7,927 nt of DNA from an uncultured Cytophagaceae bacterium. GTDB taxonomy: Bacteria > Bacteroidota > Bacteroidia > Cytophagales > Microscillaceae. The notes beneath the pieces are model-generated. The model searched no databases. It worked only from the letters and a program-made list of their open reading frames with translations, and was not told where the DNA came from. Of this stretch, positions 1-6,895 are shown piece by piece (the stretch's first letter is position 1; each line of letters opens with the position of its first letter). The stretch is taken from assembly GCA_937899305.1 (NCBI GenBank), contig CALDJV010000679.1, positions 1 through 7,927 of the forward strand. Direction: 5' to 3'. The position numbers and the translations under genes are program-made.

Positions 1-388
1 AATTATTTAAGAAACAATTAGATCAATAATACTTTTACCAAGTTTTCAATATCATGAATCAATTTATCTAAACTACCGAATTTATTTAATATCTCTTGTT
101 GAGTCATAATGATGAAATGAAAGTTGAGTAGTCATTTTTCTAAACTACGTGATCCCCTCCTGAATAGTTGTTATTTGAGTAATCAAAAAGAACAAAACAG
201 CAGGAAAACAAGCAATCACAGATGGATATATTGAAGGGTAATTAGTTAAGTACGAAATTTATCTGCATCAAGTTATCATGATTATATTTATTTGTTTGGT
301 TGATAAAAACTCACCTCATAAAAACAGGTTTTCTATAGATTAATAACTATTTTTTTATAGATTTAATCGGCAATTAGAATACTACGAC
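1..388. other. AT-rich upstream intergenic region, no convincing gene
   Basis: This stretch holds no ORF I would call a gene. On the minus strand a 29-codon frame runs from ATG at 107 to a stop at 18 (begins MTQQEILNKFGSL). Its spacing of leucines and acidic residues loosely recalls the N-terminus of small DUF2281/antitoxin-type proteins, so it could be a remnant, but it is too short to support. A minus-strand AGGAGG at 161-156 lies about 20 nt from the next ATG (135), too far to be a useful ribosome binding site. Two near-identical AT-rich direct repeats (TATAGATTAAT at 334-344 and TATAGATTTAAT at 356-367), 22 bp apart start to start, sit just before the first gene. I could not place a convincing Bacteroidota promoter (TTG plus TAnnTTTG). 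Confidence 0.5.
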
Positions 389-1249
389 ATGATGAATGTA
401 CACCAAATAAAAATTTTCACCCTGGTACTCTCGCTATGTTTTCTGGGAGTGAGCACCAAATCCTCAGCTCAACTGTTTTTTTCTAAAAAAGCATCCCTCA
501 AATACAAAACTATCAGTTTAGACACCGCCAAGAATGAAATCACGCTAAACTATGATCTCAAAGGACCTTCTAATCGTTTTTATGTCACCCGCCTCTACTA
601 TTCCAGCAATAACGGAAGTAGTTTTAAAGGGCCGTTGCGTTCGGTTTCGGGCGATGCAGGCGACAGCATCAGAGTGGGTAACGACAAAAAGATGATCTGG
701 TCTTTTGTAAAGGACAACCCCTACTTTAATGGCAAAAACATTATATTTAAGATAGAAGCCACCGAGAAACTCAAAGTTGCCAAAGGAGGACCCAAGCAGG
801 CCCTCAAATCATTGGCCCTTCCTGGATGGGGTGATTACAAAGTACGCAATGGCTACCACTATGAATGGATCCCTACCGCTACCTTTGCGATGTTGGGAGC
901 TGGTATATTTTTCCGAATCAATGCTGACAACCTTTTCAGAGATTACCGAGACCGGGTTCCTAATACTGAAGAAGATTACAACGACTTATTTAATCGTGCC
1001 CAAACCCGCAACATCTTATCACAAGGTTTGCTCATTGCGGGGGCCACTTTATGGCTAGGCGATATCATAGGAGTATACTTGAGGGGTAGAAAAAACCAAA
1101 AGAAATTTGCCCCAAAAAAGGACACAGAAAAGGAAGAAGAAACCGCTTTGGGCCTCAAGCGTGGAATGCGATTACTGCCTACCAAGGTCATCCCCAGCAT
1201 CAATACTCAAATAGGATACAGTCAATTGAGTTTTATTTGGAAATTTTAA
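389..1249 (+). CDS. Exported/membrane protein with N-terminal beta-sandwich-like domain and two membrane segments
   Basis: The 286-residue product has a signal peptide of about 27 residues (hydrophobic core 9-22, likely cleavage after SSA near 27). Residues 46-124 resemble a beta-sandwich domain common in Bacteroidota secreted proteins: NYDLKG at 54-59, a 'YYSSNNG..F' strand, then SVSGDAGDSI and a 'KMIWSF' strand, ending in FKIEA. That pattern recalls the fibronectin-III-like modules found with formylglycine-type and caspase-type proteins. Residues 137-183 (ALKSLALPGWGDY, then a hydrophobic segment at 161-176 and NLFRDYR) resemble the DUF5683-like 'LPGWGQ' membrane proteins. A second hydrophobic segment lies at about 211-230, followed by a highly charged stretch (231-260). 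Two adjacent ATGs (389 and 392) make the exact start ambiguous by one codon. It is first in a likely operon, with the next gene 21 bp downstream. The molecular function is unknown; domain assignments are by eye. Confidence 0.85.
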   Translation: MMNVHQIKIFTLVLSLCFLGVSTKSSAQLFFSKKASLKYKTISLDTAKNEITLNYDLKGPSNRFYVTRLYYSSNNGSSFKGPLRSVSGDAGDSIRVGNDKKMIWSFVKDNPYFNGKNIIFKIEATEKLKVAKGGPKQALKSLALPGWGDYKVRNGYHYEWIPTATFAMLGAGIFFRINADNLFRDYRDRVPNTEEDYNDLFNRAQTRNILSQGLLIAGATLWLGDIIGVYLRGRKNQKKFAPKKDTEKEEETALGLKRGMRLLPTKVIPSINTQIGYSQLSFIWKF

Positions 1250-1270
1250 CCCTCTCAAAAGCAACTACTT

Positions 1271-2674
1271 ATGAAAAATTTTCACCCAAAACTTTCTTTG
1301 TATGGATTATATTTATCCATAGGCCTTTCGCTGGGAGGGTGTCTGTTCCAAGAAGATACTTTTATACCTTTAAATGCCGACTTTGGATTTGCAAGATTCT
1401 TTGTAAGAACCGGAGACTCAATCATATTTAACAACGCTTCTCAATTGGCATTTTCTCACAAATGGGATTTTGGCGATGGCAATACCAGTGATTTATCCGA
1501 ACCAACCCACGTCTACAAAGATACTGGACGCTACAAAGTGGTATTGGTGACGGCCAAAAAAGACGGAATCACCACCGATACGGCCAGTGCCGACATAGTA
1601 GTGCTTCCGCCCCTAATAGAAACCAATAGCCTCGTTCCTGTTCCTACTGGTTCTGATGAAGCAGTTGGTTACAACATTACCCAACTACAAGATGGAAACT
1701 TACTATTGGTAGGCCGACAAAACCTCAAAACATTGCAGATAATTAAAACTTCCACCGCAGGTGACGATGTCTGGCAATCTAATTTTGATAACCTCTCGGG
1801 TGGGCAACTCATCGTCAATGCCACCAAAGAACTGTCTGATAATAGCATTGTCATTGTGGGTTATTACTTTGATGCTCAAGGTGCCAACGATGCTTTTATC
1901 ATCAAGCTAGATGCCGATGGCAGAGAAGTTTGGCGCAACCGTTTGGCCACGGTAGACAACGAGATATACAAAGATGTAGTGGAAGACCCCAACGGTAATC
2001 TCGTCGTATTGGGTTCCATCAATGCCTCTAATATTCAATTAGACCGCTATTCTGCGGCGGGGGTGCTCAACCAAAGCACCTCGTTTGGAGAAACCCACGT
2101 ACCCGAATCGATGTTGTTGAGCAGTACCAACAAAATCGTAGTGAGTGGTACTAACAACAAAGTAAACCCGTTTATACTACAAACTGACCTCGATTTTACC
2201 CAAGAAAAATTTCAGAACCTTCAATTGACTGGAGAAGTATTCAAAATCATTCAACTCGATGATGGCGCTTTTGCGGTAGCTGGAGCCACTCCTGATGACA
2301 GCAGTGCCCGGGCGCTGATAGCCAAGGTAGATGCCAATGGATTGGGCACAGTTTGGCAAACCAGTCCGCTTGCTTTTAGCAAATCAGCCTCTCAGGAAGC
2401 CTTTACCGATATTGTACAAACAGGCCAAAGCTTGATCGTATCAGGTAGTCATCAAAGCGTTTTGAACAATGATGATGTGTTCCTCTGTAAATACGGCATT
2501 GCTGGTACCAATCCGGTGCTTGAAGGAATCAAGGTATATGGAGGGGATGGCAATGACATTGCCCGACAAATGTTGTTTGACAATACCAATCTGTATTTTT
2601 TTGGGGAAACCAACAGCTTCAATGAGGGAAGGCGAGTCATGTACTTGGTACGGCTCGATTTGAATTTAAATTAG
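1271..2674 (+). CDS. PKD-domain lipoprotein with seven propeller-like repeats
   Basis: The 467-residue product starts with a lipoprotein signal ending in a lipobox, LGGC, with the lipidated cysteine at 24. The residues after it (LFQEDT) place acidic residues at +4/+5, reminiscent of the surface lipoprotein export signals of Bacteroidota (inference). A PKD domain spans about 34-112, with the signature WDFGDG at 65-70, the TH-VY-D-G-Y stretch at 79-89 and terminal beta strands. From about 133 to the end I count seven repeats of the form 'xxx-DG-lvvvG-...-K-D-G-xxW' (about 133-172, 183-225, 232-272, 279-318, 323-367, 378-425, 431-467), which fits a seven-bladed beta-propeller. The second blade (DAFIIKLDADGREVW) matches the family pattern best. 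It is probably an outer-membrane-anchored binding or scaffold protein. It begins 21 bp after the preceding gene and ends 38 bp before the next, so co-transcription is likely. The ligand is unknown. Confidence 0.92.
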   Translation: MKNFHPKLSLYGLYLSIGLSLGGCLFQEDTFIPLNADFGFARFFVRTGDSIIFNNASQLAFSHKWDFGDGNTSDLSEPTHVYKDTGRYKVVLVTAKKDGITTDTASADIVVLPPLIETNSLVPVPTGSDEAVGYNITQLQDGNLLLVGRQNLKTLQIIKTSTAGDDVWQSNFDNLSGGQLIVNATKELSDNSIVIVGYYFDAQGANDAFIIKLDADGREVWRNRLATVDNEIYKDVVEDPNGNLVVLGSINASNIQLDRYSAAGVLNQSTSFGETHVPESMLLSSTNKIVVSGTNNKVNPFILQTDLDFTQEKFQNLQLTGEVFKIIQLDDGAFAVAGATPDDSSARALIAKVDANGLGTVWQTSPLAFSKSASQEAFTDIVQTGQSLIVSGSHQSVLNNDDVFLCKYGIAGTNPVLEGIKVYGGDGNDIARQMLFDNTNLYFFGETNSFNEGRRVMYLVRLDLNLN

Positions 2675-2712
2675 TAAGGAACCAAAATTAAAACATGCGC
2701 AGCATTTCTACT

Positions 2713-3681
2713 ATGAAAAAAGTATTACTCACAACAATGCTATTTTGTTTTTTTACAGTAGCTACCCACGCCCAATGGCGAATTATCTCAGTAAAACCAG
2801 GGGCCAAGGTTTTTGCCAATGGCAAGCCCATCAAAAAGGGCTCAATGATTAGCCCCAAGGCCAAAATCAAATTTACCAAAAAAACTGACTATGTGCGGGT
2901 ATACGCCAAAGGCAAGGCGCCATTTACGCTCAAGCCTGGAGGTGGCAAACCCGGCAAAAGCAGCGAATTGGTAGCCGTAGCCACCAGTATGATGGTGCCT
3001 CGTAAACGTTCATTAGCATCAAGGGGGGAACCAGAATTGATTGATGTTCCCATTGATTTAACCGGAATGCTCATGTGGTTCACTGGTACTCCTCCTAATT
3101 CCGTCGATCCTTTAAAAAAACCAAATAAATTACTATTTATCGGTGATGAGGCTAAATTATATATTGATAGGAGCATCAAAAACTACAACGATGAGGGGGA
3201 TTTCTACTTGGTTTACCAAGCAAACGGAAAACGTGCCGCCAAAAAACTATCAAGTACTCGCTCTGAGAAAAGTACCGATCCAGTGATCATAGCGTTTAAA
3301 AAAGATGTGTACAATGGCATAAACGATTTTGAAAGCATTAAAAACAGTGGTCTCTTCTTTAGAGCAAAGCGAACAAAACCTGCATTGGTAGTTAAATTTC
3401 GCCCTATATTCATTGAAGAACCCAACGACGAATTTAAAACACAAATCAAAGAACTTATTCCTATTTTAGAAGAAAATTTTGGAGATGCTTTTGTTCAAAA
3501 GGTAATGAAGGAAAAAAATTATACCAAAAAGCAAGCCCAAGGTGTAGCTACTGAACAAATATTCTATGGTATTGCCGATTTATTCGAAGATCAATACAAT
3601 GGGGTGCCCGATAGAAACAATTTGAAAATGTGGCTCATGAAAAACTTCACGGATTTAAAAGTCCCTGGCGCAAAGAAATAA
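2713..3681 (+). CDS. Exported protein of unknown function, paralogue 1
   Basis: I start this at the ATG at 2713 (322 residues, MKKVLLTTM...). An upstream in-frame ATG at 2695 would add MRSIST, but the 2713 start gives a compact signal peptide (cleavage near ATHA-QW) that lines up with the start of the downstream paralogue. The mature part begins with a small beta-rich module (22-75: QWRIISVKPGAKVF, IKFTK, FTLKPGGGK) resembling FecR-like or SH3-like 'value on a surface' modules. A middle region carries KPNKLLF at 137-143 and a 'FYLVYQANGKR' strand, and the C-terminal part (about 235-318) is probably helical, ending NLKMWLMKNF. Homology to the next gene runs end to end. GC drops from over 50% (2881-3000) to about 27-33% (3121-3180, 3421-3540) within the gene. 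No catalytic motif is visible and the function is unknown. It is probably periplasmic. Confidence 0.88.
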   Translation: MKKVLLTTMLFCFFTVATHAQWRIISVKPGAKVFANGKPIKKGSMISPKAKIKFTKKTDYVRVYAKGKAPFTLKPGGGKPGKSSELVAVATSMMVPRKRSLASRGEPELIDVPIDLTGMLMWFTGTPPNSVDPLKKPNKLLFIGDEAKLYIDRSIKNYNDEGDFYLVYQANGKRAAKKLSSTRSEKSTDPVIIAFKKDVYNGINDFESIKNSGLFFRAKRTKPALVVKFRPIFIEEPNDEFKTQIKELIPILEENFGDAFVQKVMKEKNYTKKQAQGVATEQIFYGIADLFEDQYNGVPDRNNLKMWLMKNFTDLKVPGAKK

Positions 3682-3731
3682 ATGAAGTAAGGCCTATGTT
3701 AGTACAGGTTATAAATCTGCACTCAATGGTA

Positions 3732-3748
3732 GTGAATTTGCAATTCAC
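3732..3748. repeat. Small inverted repeat, 7-bp stem
   Basis: GTGAATT (3732-3738) and AATTCAC (3742-3748) form a perfect 7-bp stem around a 3-nt loop, 10 bp before the larger palindrome. With CAGGT upstream and ACCTG just after, it looks like part of a structured intergenic element rather than a stand-alone signal. Confidence 0.4.
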
Positions 3749-3758
3749 CTGAATATAA

Positions 3759-3792
3759 AGACCTGACCGGTTCTCGAAAACCGGTCAGGTCT
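3759..3792. repeat. Perfect 14-bp-stem palindrome between the paralogues
   Basis: AGACCTGACCGGTT (3759-3772) and its exact reverse complement (3779-3792) enclose a 6-nt loop. Neither side is followed by a run of T on the transcribed strand (AAAAAT on the +, TTTATATT on the -), so it is not a textbook intrinsic terminator. Palindromes built on 'GACCTG...CAGGTC' are, from memory, a recurrent intergenic element in Bacteroidota genomes, so a dispersed repeat is more likely. It could still weaken read-through from the first three genes into the second paralogue, or stabilise the upstream transcript's 3' end. Confidence 0.75.
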
Positions 3793-3830
3793 AAAAATCC
3801 CGAATTTTCACCCACTAAACCTACCCTATT

Positions 3831-4817
3831 ATGAAAATGCTGCCTCTCTTGAGTGGCTTGTTGTTATTGGTGCTCTCAAGTACCACTACCTTAGCCCAAT
3901 GGAAAGTAATTGCCCTCAAACCCAACAGCAAAGTATATGTAGGGGACGGATTGCTGAAACAAGGCCAGGAAATCGAGCATACCGATAAAATTAGATTCAC
4001 CAAAGCCGATCAATACGTTTGGGTGCATGAAGCGGGCAAGTTGCCTTTTGTCTTGAAGCCAGGAGCGGGCAAAAAATCATTGAGCAATGAATTGGAAGCC
4101 CAGGCCTTTGCGCTAAGAGTAGCCCCCAAACGTTTGCTGGTAATCCGAGGAAAGCAACGCGAGCAATACGACCCCTGCGTCCTCATGACGCCCGAAGATA
4201 CCAAGATTTGGTGTTCTGGGGCCCCAGTTTATGCACCTTCGGCTTTGTCCAAACCCCGTAAACTCTTATTTCTTGAGCAAGGGAAACTCTATTTCAACTA
4301 TAAAATGATGGGTTTTAACGGAGCGGTTACTTTCTTTTATGTATACAAGCTCAATGGTAAAAGAGTGATAAAGCCGCTTTTATTCGAAAATAAAGAGGAT
4401 TATAAGTTAGTAAAATTTGACCAAAGCATTTACAAGGTAAAAGGCAAAGCCATCAACATTGATCAGATTAGCGATGGAGCAATCTTTGTGAAGCCCGAAG
4501 GAGAACGTCCTCGAATTTTGAGTCATTTTAAGCCTGATGTAGTGGCTCAGGTACCCTCGGTATTCAAACAACAAATGGGGGCGTTTATCAAAATCTTAGA
4601 TAAAAAAGTAGACGCCGACTACCAAGCTAATATTGCCAAAAGCCTTAAAATAGATCCCAAAAGTCAAAAAGGAGTACTGGCTCAAGTCATTGCTTTGGAA
4701 AAATTCAGGTCTATGATGGATTTTACGGAAGCGTTTTTTGATGCCCAGCCTGACTTGAATAGCCTGAAGGAATGGTTGAGCAAGAACTTCCCAAAATTGA
4801 ACTTACCCAAAGAATAA
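3831..4817 (+). CDS. Exported protein of unknown function, paralogue 2
   Basis: This 328-residue protein has a signal peptide of about 22 residues (cleavage near TLA-QW). It aligns end to end with the preceding gene: AQWKVIALKP, KIRFTK, FVLKPGAGK, KPRKLLF, YVYKLNGKR and NSLKEWLSKNFPKL all have direct counterparts, with overall identity perhaps a quarter to a third by eye. It is therefore an old tandem duplicate, not a recent one. A pair of cysteines (116 and 128) is present here and absent in the paralogue, whose equivalent positions are V112 and F123; they could form a disulfide in an oxidising periplasm. The module order is the same: N-terminal beta module, middle region, helical C-terminus. 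It begins 149 bp after the first copy, beyond the palindrome. No enzyme motif is seen and the function is unknown. Confidence 0.9.
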   Translation: MKMLPLLSGLLLLVLSSTTTLAQWKVIALKPNSKVYVGDGLLKQGQEIEHTDKIRFTKADQYVWVHEAGKLPFVLKPGAGKKSLSNELEAQAFALRVAPKRLLVIRGKQREQYDPCVLMTPEDTKIWCSGAPVYAPSALSKPRKLLFLEQGKLYFNYKMMGFNGAVTFFYVYKLNGKRVIKPLLFENKEDYKLVKFDQSIYKVKGKAINIDQISDGAIFVKPEGERPRILSHFKPDVVAQVPSVFKQQMGAFIKILDKKVDADYQANIAKSLKIDPKSQKGVLAQVIALEKFRSMMDFTEAFFDAQPDLNSLKEWLSKNFPKLNLPKE

Positions 4818-4939
4818 CCACCACCTTTTGATTATCAGGTAAATACTATTGTTTTTACTCAGAAAGTTGTTTAAATTAAGCCAATCTAACCACTCCTATT
4901 TTTTGCGAAACTTTTCAACATCATTGATTACAAAGAACT

Positions 4940-6415
4940 ATGGCTGATGCTGTCTCCCGAAAAAAATTAATTGCCCGTATTTTTATTGGTTTGGCCCACG
5001 CAATTTGGATGGTTGCCTTTACTTGGCTTTGGCTCAACTTTGGCCCTACCTCTTCCGATGAACAACTGCTCATTCGGGCTTCTACCTTGAGCAAAAGGCT
5101 TTTGCTGGATATTGATGATGATCGCCCCAAACGCAACGAACTCATGTTTGTGAATGTAGCCGGGGATGTGGCACTCATTCCCCGAGCCGATGGCAACGGT
5201 AAAAACATTGTGACTGATCGGGAAGCGCTCGCCAACTTTCTGGGTTTCCTAAAAAAGAATCCTGACTATTACAAATACATTTTGTGTGACATCATTTTTG
5301 ACCAAAAAGATGAAACCGAAGAAATTGGGCCTCTCCGTGACTCTATGTTACGGGAAGCTTTGACCGGTCTTCCCCGCTATATTGGTTCGGCCGAAACGGA
5401 TGATAACGGCAACATTATCAAAGGCATTTTTCCGGGAAAGACTGCAGTAGTAGAATACCGGGCCAAAAAAGGAAGCGGATTTTTGAAATTCAAGCTGTAC
5501 CAAGACAAAAATAAGAGCTTGCCCCTGATCATGTACGAAGACATCCACAAAGGTAAAATGGAACACCATGGGTTGGCATATACTGTGAATGGCAAACCGT
5601 CTTTCAACAAACTGATTATGGATTTCAAGGTTCGGCAAAAACACATTCTGGATACGACCTTTTACGGGGGATGCTACACCTTACAATCACTGGCCGAATT
5701 GCTGGAAATCGTGGAATTTGAACCCGATGTGTTTGACTTCATGAAAAAACACAAGCCCATTGTCATCATTGGTGATTTTACCCGGGCCGATGTACACCGT
5801 ACAGTAGTGGGCGAAATGGGGGGTACTTTGATTTTGCTCAATGCTTATTTGACTCTTACCCACGGTGATGCCATCATTTCCCCTGGACTGATATTTTTGC
5901 TTTTTGGGGCATTTTTCGCCTTGTCTTACCTCACTTTTTATAGTTTGCCTTTTATGTCCAGCAAAGCCTGGCGTAAGTTTAGTCAGAGCACCATCGGGAA
6001 GTTCATTACCGGGTATCTCAGTATTGCGGTATTTCTCATCATCTTGACCATCATTAGTTATACCTTCTTTCATGTACACATCAATATCCTCATCATTGCC
6101 GTATATATCAAAGTACTGGAAAGGGGGATCAATTGGTTCAAAAAACGCAAAGAAAGAAAACGATCATCTAAGGAAGAAGAAGCGCCTCAGGAAGGTCCTC
6201 ATACTTATGAGTTTAGAGCTCAAGGTACCAGCATGTATAAACCTGGTGCCCAAACGAATTCACTGGTAAGACAAGTGAGTAAAATGACCAAAAGAGGTTC
6301 GGAAGAAAGTAATGGAGAAGGGAAAGCCGACTACCAACCAGGGCGATCAATGGGACATGCTACAACTGAGGGTCAAGGGGGTGCCAACACAAAGAAAAGT
6401 ACAGGCGAAGATTAA
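4940..6415 (+). CDS. CHASE2-domain membrane receptor-like protein without recognisable output domain
   Basis: The 491-residue protein has a transmembrane segment at about 13-34. An extracytoplasmic CHASE2-like domain follows (about 40-312): FVNVAGDVALIPR at 70-82, ITDR-type VTDREALANFL at 91-101, YILCDIIFD at 113-121, KPIVIIGDF at 272-280 and the closing DVHRTVVGEMGGTLILLNA block at 284-302. Three hydrophobic segments follow (about 314-336, 357-377, 379-395). This is the standard CHASE2 topology of one membrane helix, a periplasmic sensor and three helices, as seen in bacterial histidine kinases, cyclases and Ser/Thr kinases. Here the helices are followed only by a basic stretch (WFKKRKERKR) and about 80 residues of low-complexity polar tail. 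It must therefore signal through a partner or act as a scaffold. It lies 122 bp after the second paralogue and upstream of a caspase-like gene. The ligand is unknown. Confidence 0.88.
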   Translation: MADAVSRKKLIARIFIGLAHAIWMVAFTWLWLNFGPTSSDEQLLIRASTLSKRLLLDIDDDRPKRNELMFVNVAGDVALIPRADGNGKNIVTDREALANFLGFLKKNPDYYKYILCDIIFDQKDETEEIGPLRDSMLREALTGLPRYIGSAETDDNGNIIKGIFPGKTAVVEYRAKKGSGFLKFKLYQDKNKSLPLIMYEDIHKGKMEHHGLAYTVNGKPSFNKLIMDFKVRQKHILDTTFYGGCYTLQSLAELLEIVEFEPDVFDFMKKHKPIVIIGDFTRADVHRTVVGEMGGTLILLNAYLTLTHGDAIISPGLIFLLFGAFFALSYLTFYSLPFMSSKAWRKFSQSTIGKFITGYLSIAVFLIILTIISYTFFHVHINILIIAVYIKVLERGINWFKKRKERKRSSKEEEAPQEGPHTYEFRAQGTSMYKPGAQTNSLVRQVSKMTKRGSEESNGEGKADYQPGRSMGHATTEGQGGANTKKSTGED

Positions 6416-6547
6416 TTATAAATGATGGTTGTATTGTTCCGCCTACGGCTCATTGTTATATTTTTCTATTGTTACATTGTTCCGCTACGCTCATTGTTAA
6501 ATGGTTGCGCGAAGCGATGATTTATTTGTACCGCTTTGCGCTACTAT

Positions 6548-6559
6548 GGACTATCGACC
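6548..6559. repeat. 12-bp direct repeat, left flank of inserted element
   Basis: GGACTATCGACC is identical to the 12 bases at 6682-6693 and abuts the left terminal inverted repeat exactly, as expected for a target-site duplication. The surrounding heptamers share its motif, so chance similarity must be considered, but the empty-site comparison with copy 2 supports a true duplication. Confidence 0.7.
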
Positions 6560-6681
6560 AATGCTGTTTCCTTAAGGGCTTTGGTGCGTAGTGGTAATTC
6601 ACGAAAGCCCCCTTTAATTCCCCCACAAGGGGGAAATGTTACTCGCCATATGGACTCGAGTAATGTTAAGGAAACAGCATT
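6560..6681. mobile_element. 122-bp MITE-like element with 16-bp terminal inverted repeats
   Basis: The ends AATGCTGTTTCCTTAA (6560-6575) and TTAAGGAAACAGCATT (6666-6681) are perfect reverse complements. Inside lie three further stems: GGGCTTT/AAAGCCC (6576-6582 with 6604-6610), TTCCCCC/GGGGGAA (6618-6624 with 6629-6635, ACAA loop) and TTACTCG/CGAGTAA (6639-6645 with 6657-6663). The whole element can fold as a compact cloverleaf. It encodes no protein and is flanked by 12-bp direct repeats, so it would need a transposase supplied in trans. The family is unknown to me. A 12-bp duplication is within the range of IS4-type elements, but that is only a hint. A structured small RNA is the alternative. 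Confidence 0.75.
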
Positions 6682-6693
6682 GGACTATCGACC
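6682..6693. repeat. 12-bp direct repeat, right flank of inserted element
   Basis: GGACTATCGACC begins immediately after the right terminal inverted repeat and duplicates 6548-6559. It continues into the rest of the heptamer block (CGTGGAC, TATGGAC, TAAA). Confidence 0.7.
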
Positions 6694-6715
6694 GTGGACT
6701 ATGGACTAAAGGCCA

Positions 6716-6847
6716 ATTGTTCCGCCTTCGGCTTATTGTTTTATTGTTAAATGGCTGCGCCAAGCGCTATAGTAATTGTTGATGATTGATTGTTAATCAT
6801 TCCGCTTTGCGCTACCGTGGACTATGGACCGTCGACTGTGGACTAAA
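6716..6847. repeat. Composite intergenic repeat, copy 2 (uninterrupted)
   Basis: The block order matches copy 1: ATTGTTCCGCCTTCGGC (6716 on), ATTGTTAAATGGCTGCGC (from about 6732), CAAGCG, a looser ATTGTT-rich stretch, CCGCTTTGCGCTAC (6802-6815), then four heptamers and TAAA (6816-6847). The heptamers are CGTGGAC, TATGGAC, CGTCGAC, TGTGGAC. It ends about 60 bp before the caspase-like start codon, so it lies in that gene's 5' leader or promoter region. Confidence 0.75.
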
Positions 6848-6895
6848 AAAAATTACAAATAAACTTTTAAACGAAAACAAAAGAACACCAATATC

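Larger units (their letters stand above)
6433..6710. repeat. Composite intergenic repeat, copy 1 (interrupted)
   Basis: It contains ATTGTTCCGCCTACGGCTC (from 6433) and again ATTGTTCCGCTACGCTC (from 6476), then AAATGGTTGCGCGAAGCG, CCGCTTTGCGCTAC (6531-6544), and heptamers of the form GACYRTS ending in GACTAAA at 6710. GCGCGAAGCG (6507-6516) and CGCTTTGCGC (6532-6541) can pair as a 10-bp stem with one G-T pair. The same order of blocks recurs in copy 2. The heptamer part is split by the 122-bp element. The repeat presumably occurs elsewhere in the genome, but this cannot be seen here. Confidence 0.75.

Noticed and set aside
18..107. 29-codon minus-strand ORF resembling the start of a DUF2281-type antitoxin
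   Set aside because: It is too short, with only a loose resemblance; no partner toxin is visible in the window. Recorded in the intergenic entry only.
1237..1431. 64-codon + strand frame overlapping the end of gene 1 and the start of the lipoprotein gene
   Set aside because: It overlaps two better-supported genes in another frame and has no domain or signal of its own.
3759..3800. Palindrome as an intrinsic terminator
   Set aside because: The stem is strong but is followed by AAAAAT, not a T-run, on the + strand, and only by TTTATATT on the minus strand. I list it as a repeat instead.
4818..4939. Promoter for the CHASE2 gene at CTATTTTTTGCG
   Set aside because: It differs from the Bacteroidota TAnnTTTG element by one inserted base, and no TTG lies at a suitable distance upstream.
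5687..6079. 130-codon minus-strand frame inside the CHASE2 gene
   Set aside because: It is antisense to a well-supported coding region and its translation is not protein-like for any family I recognise.
6545..6847. CRISPR array suggested by repeated GGACTAT-type units
   Set aside because: The units are 7 bp, directly adjacent and without unique spacers, so this is a short tandem repeat, not CRISPR.
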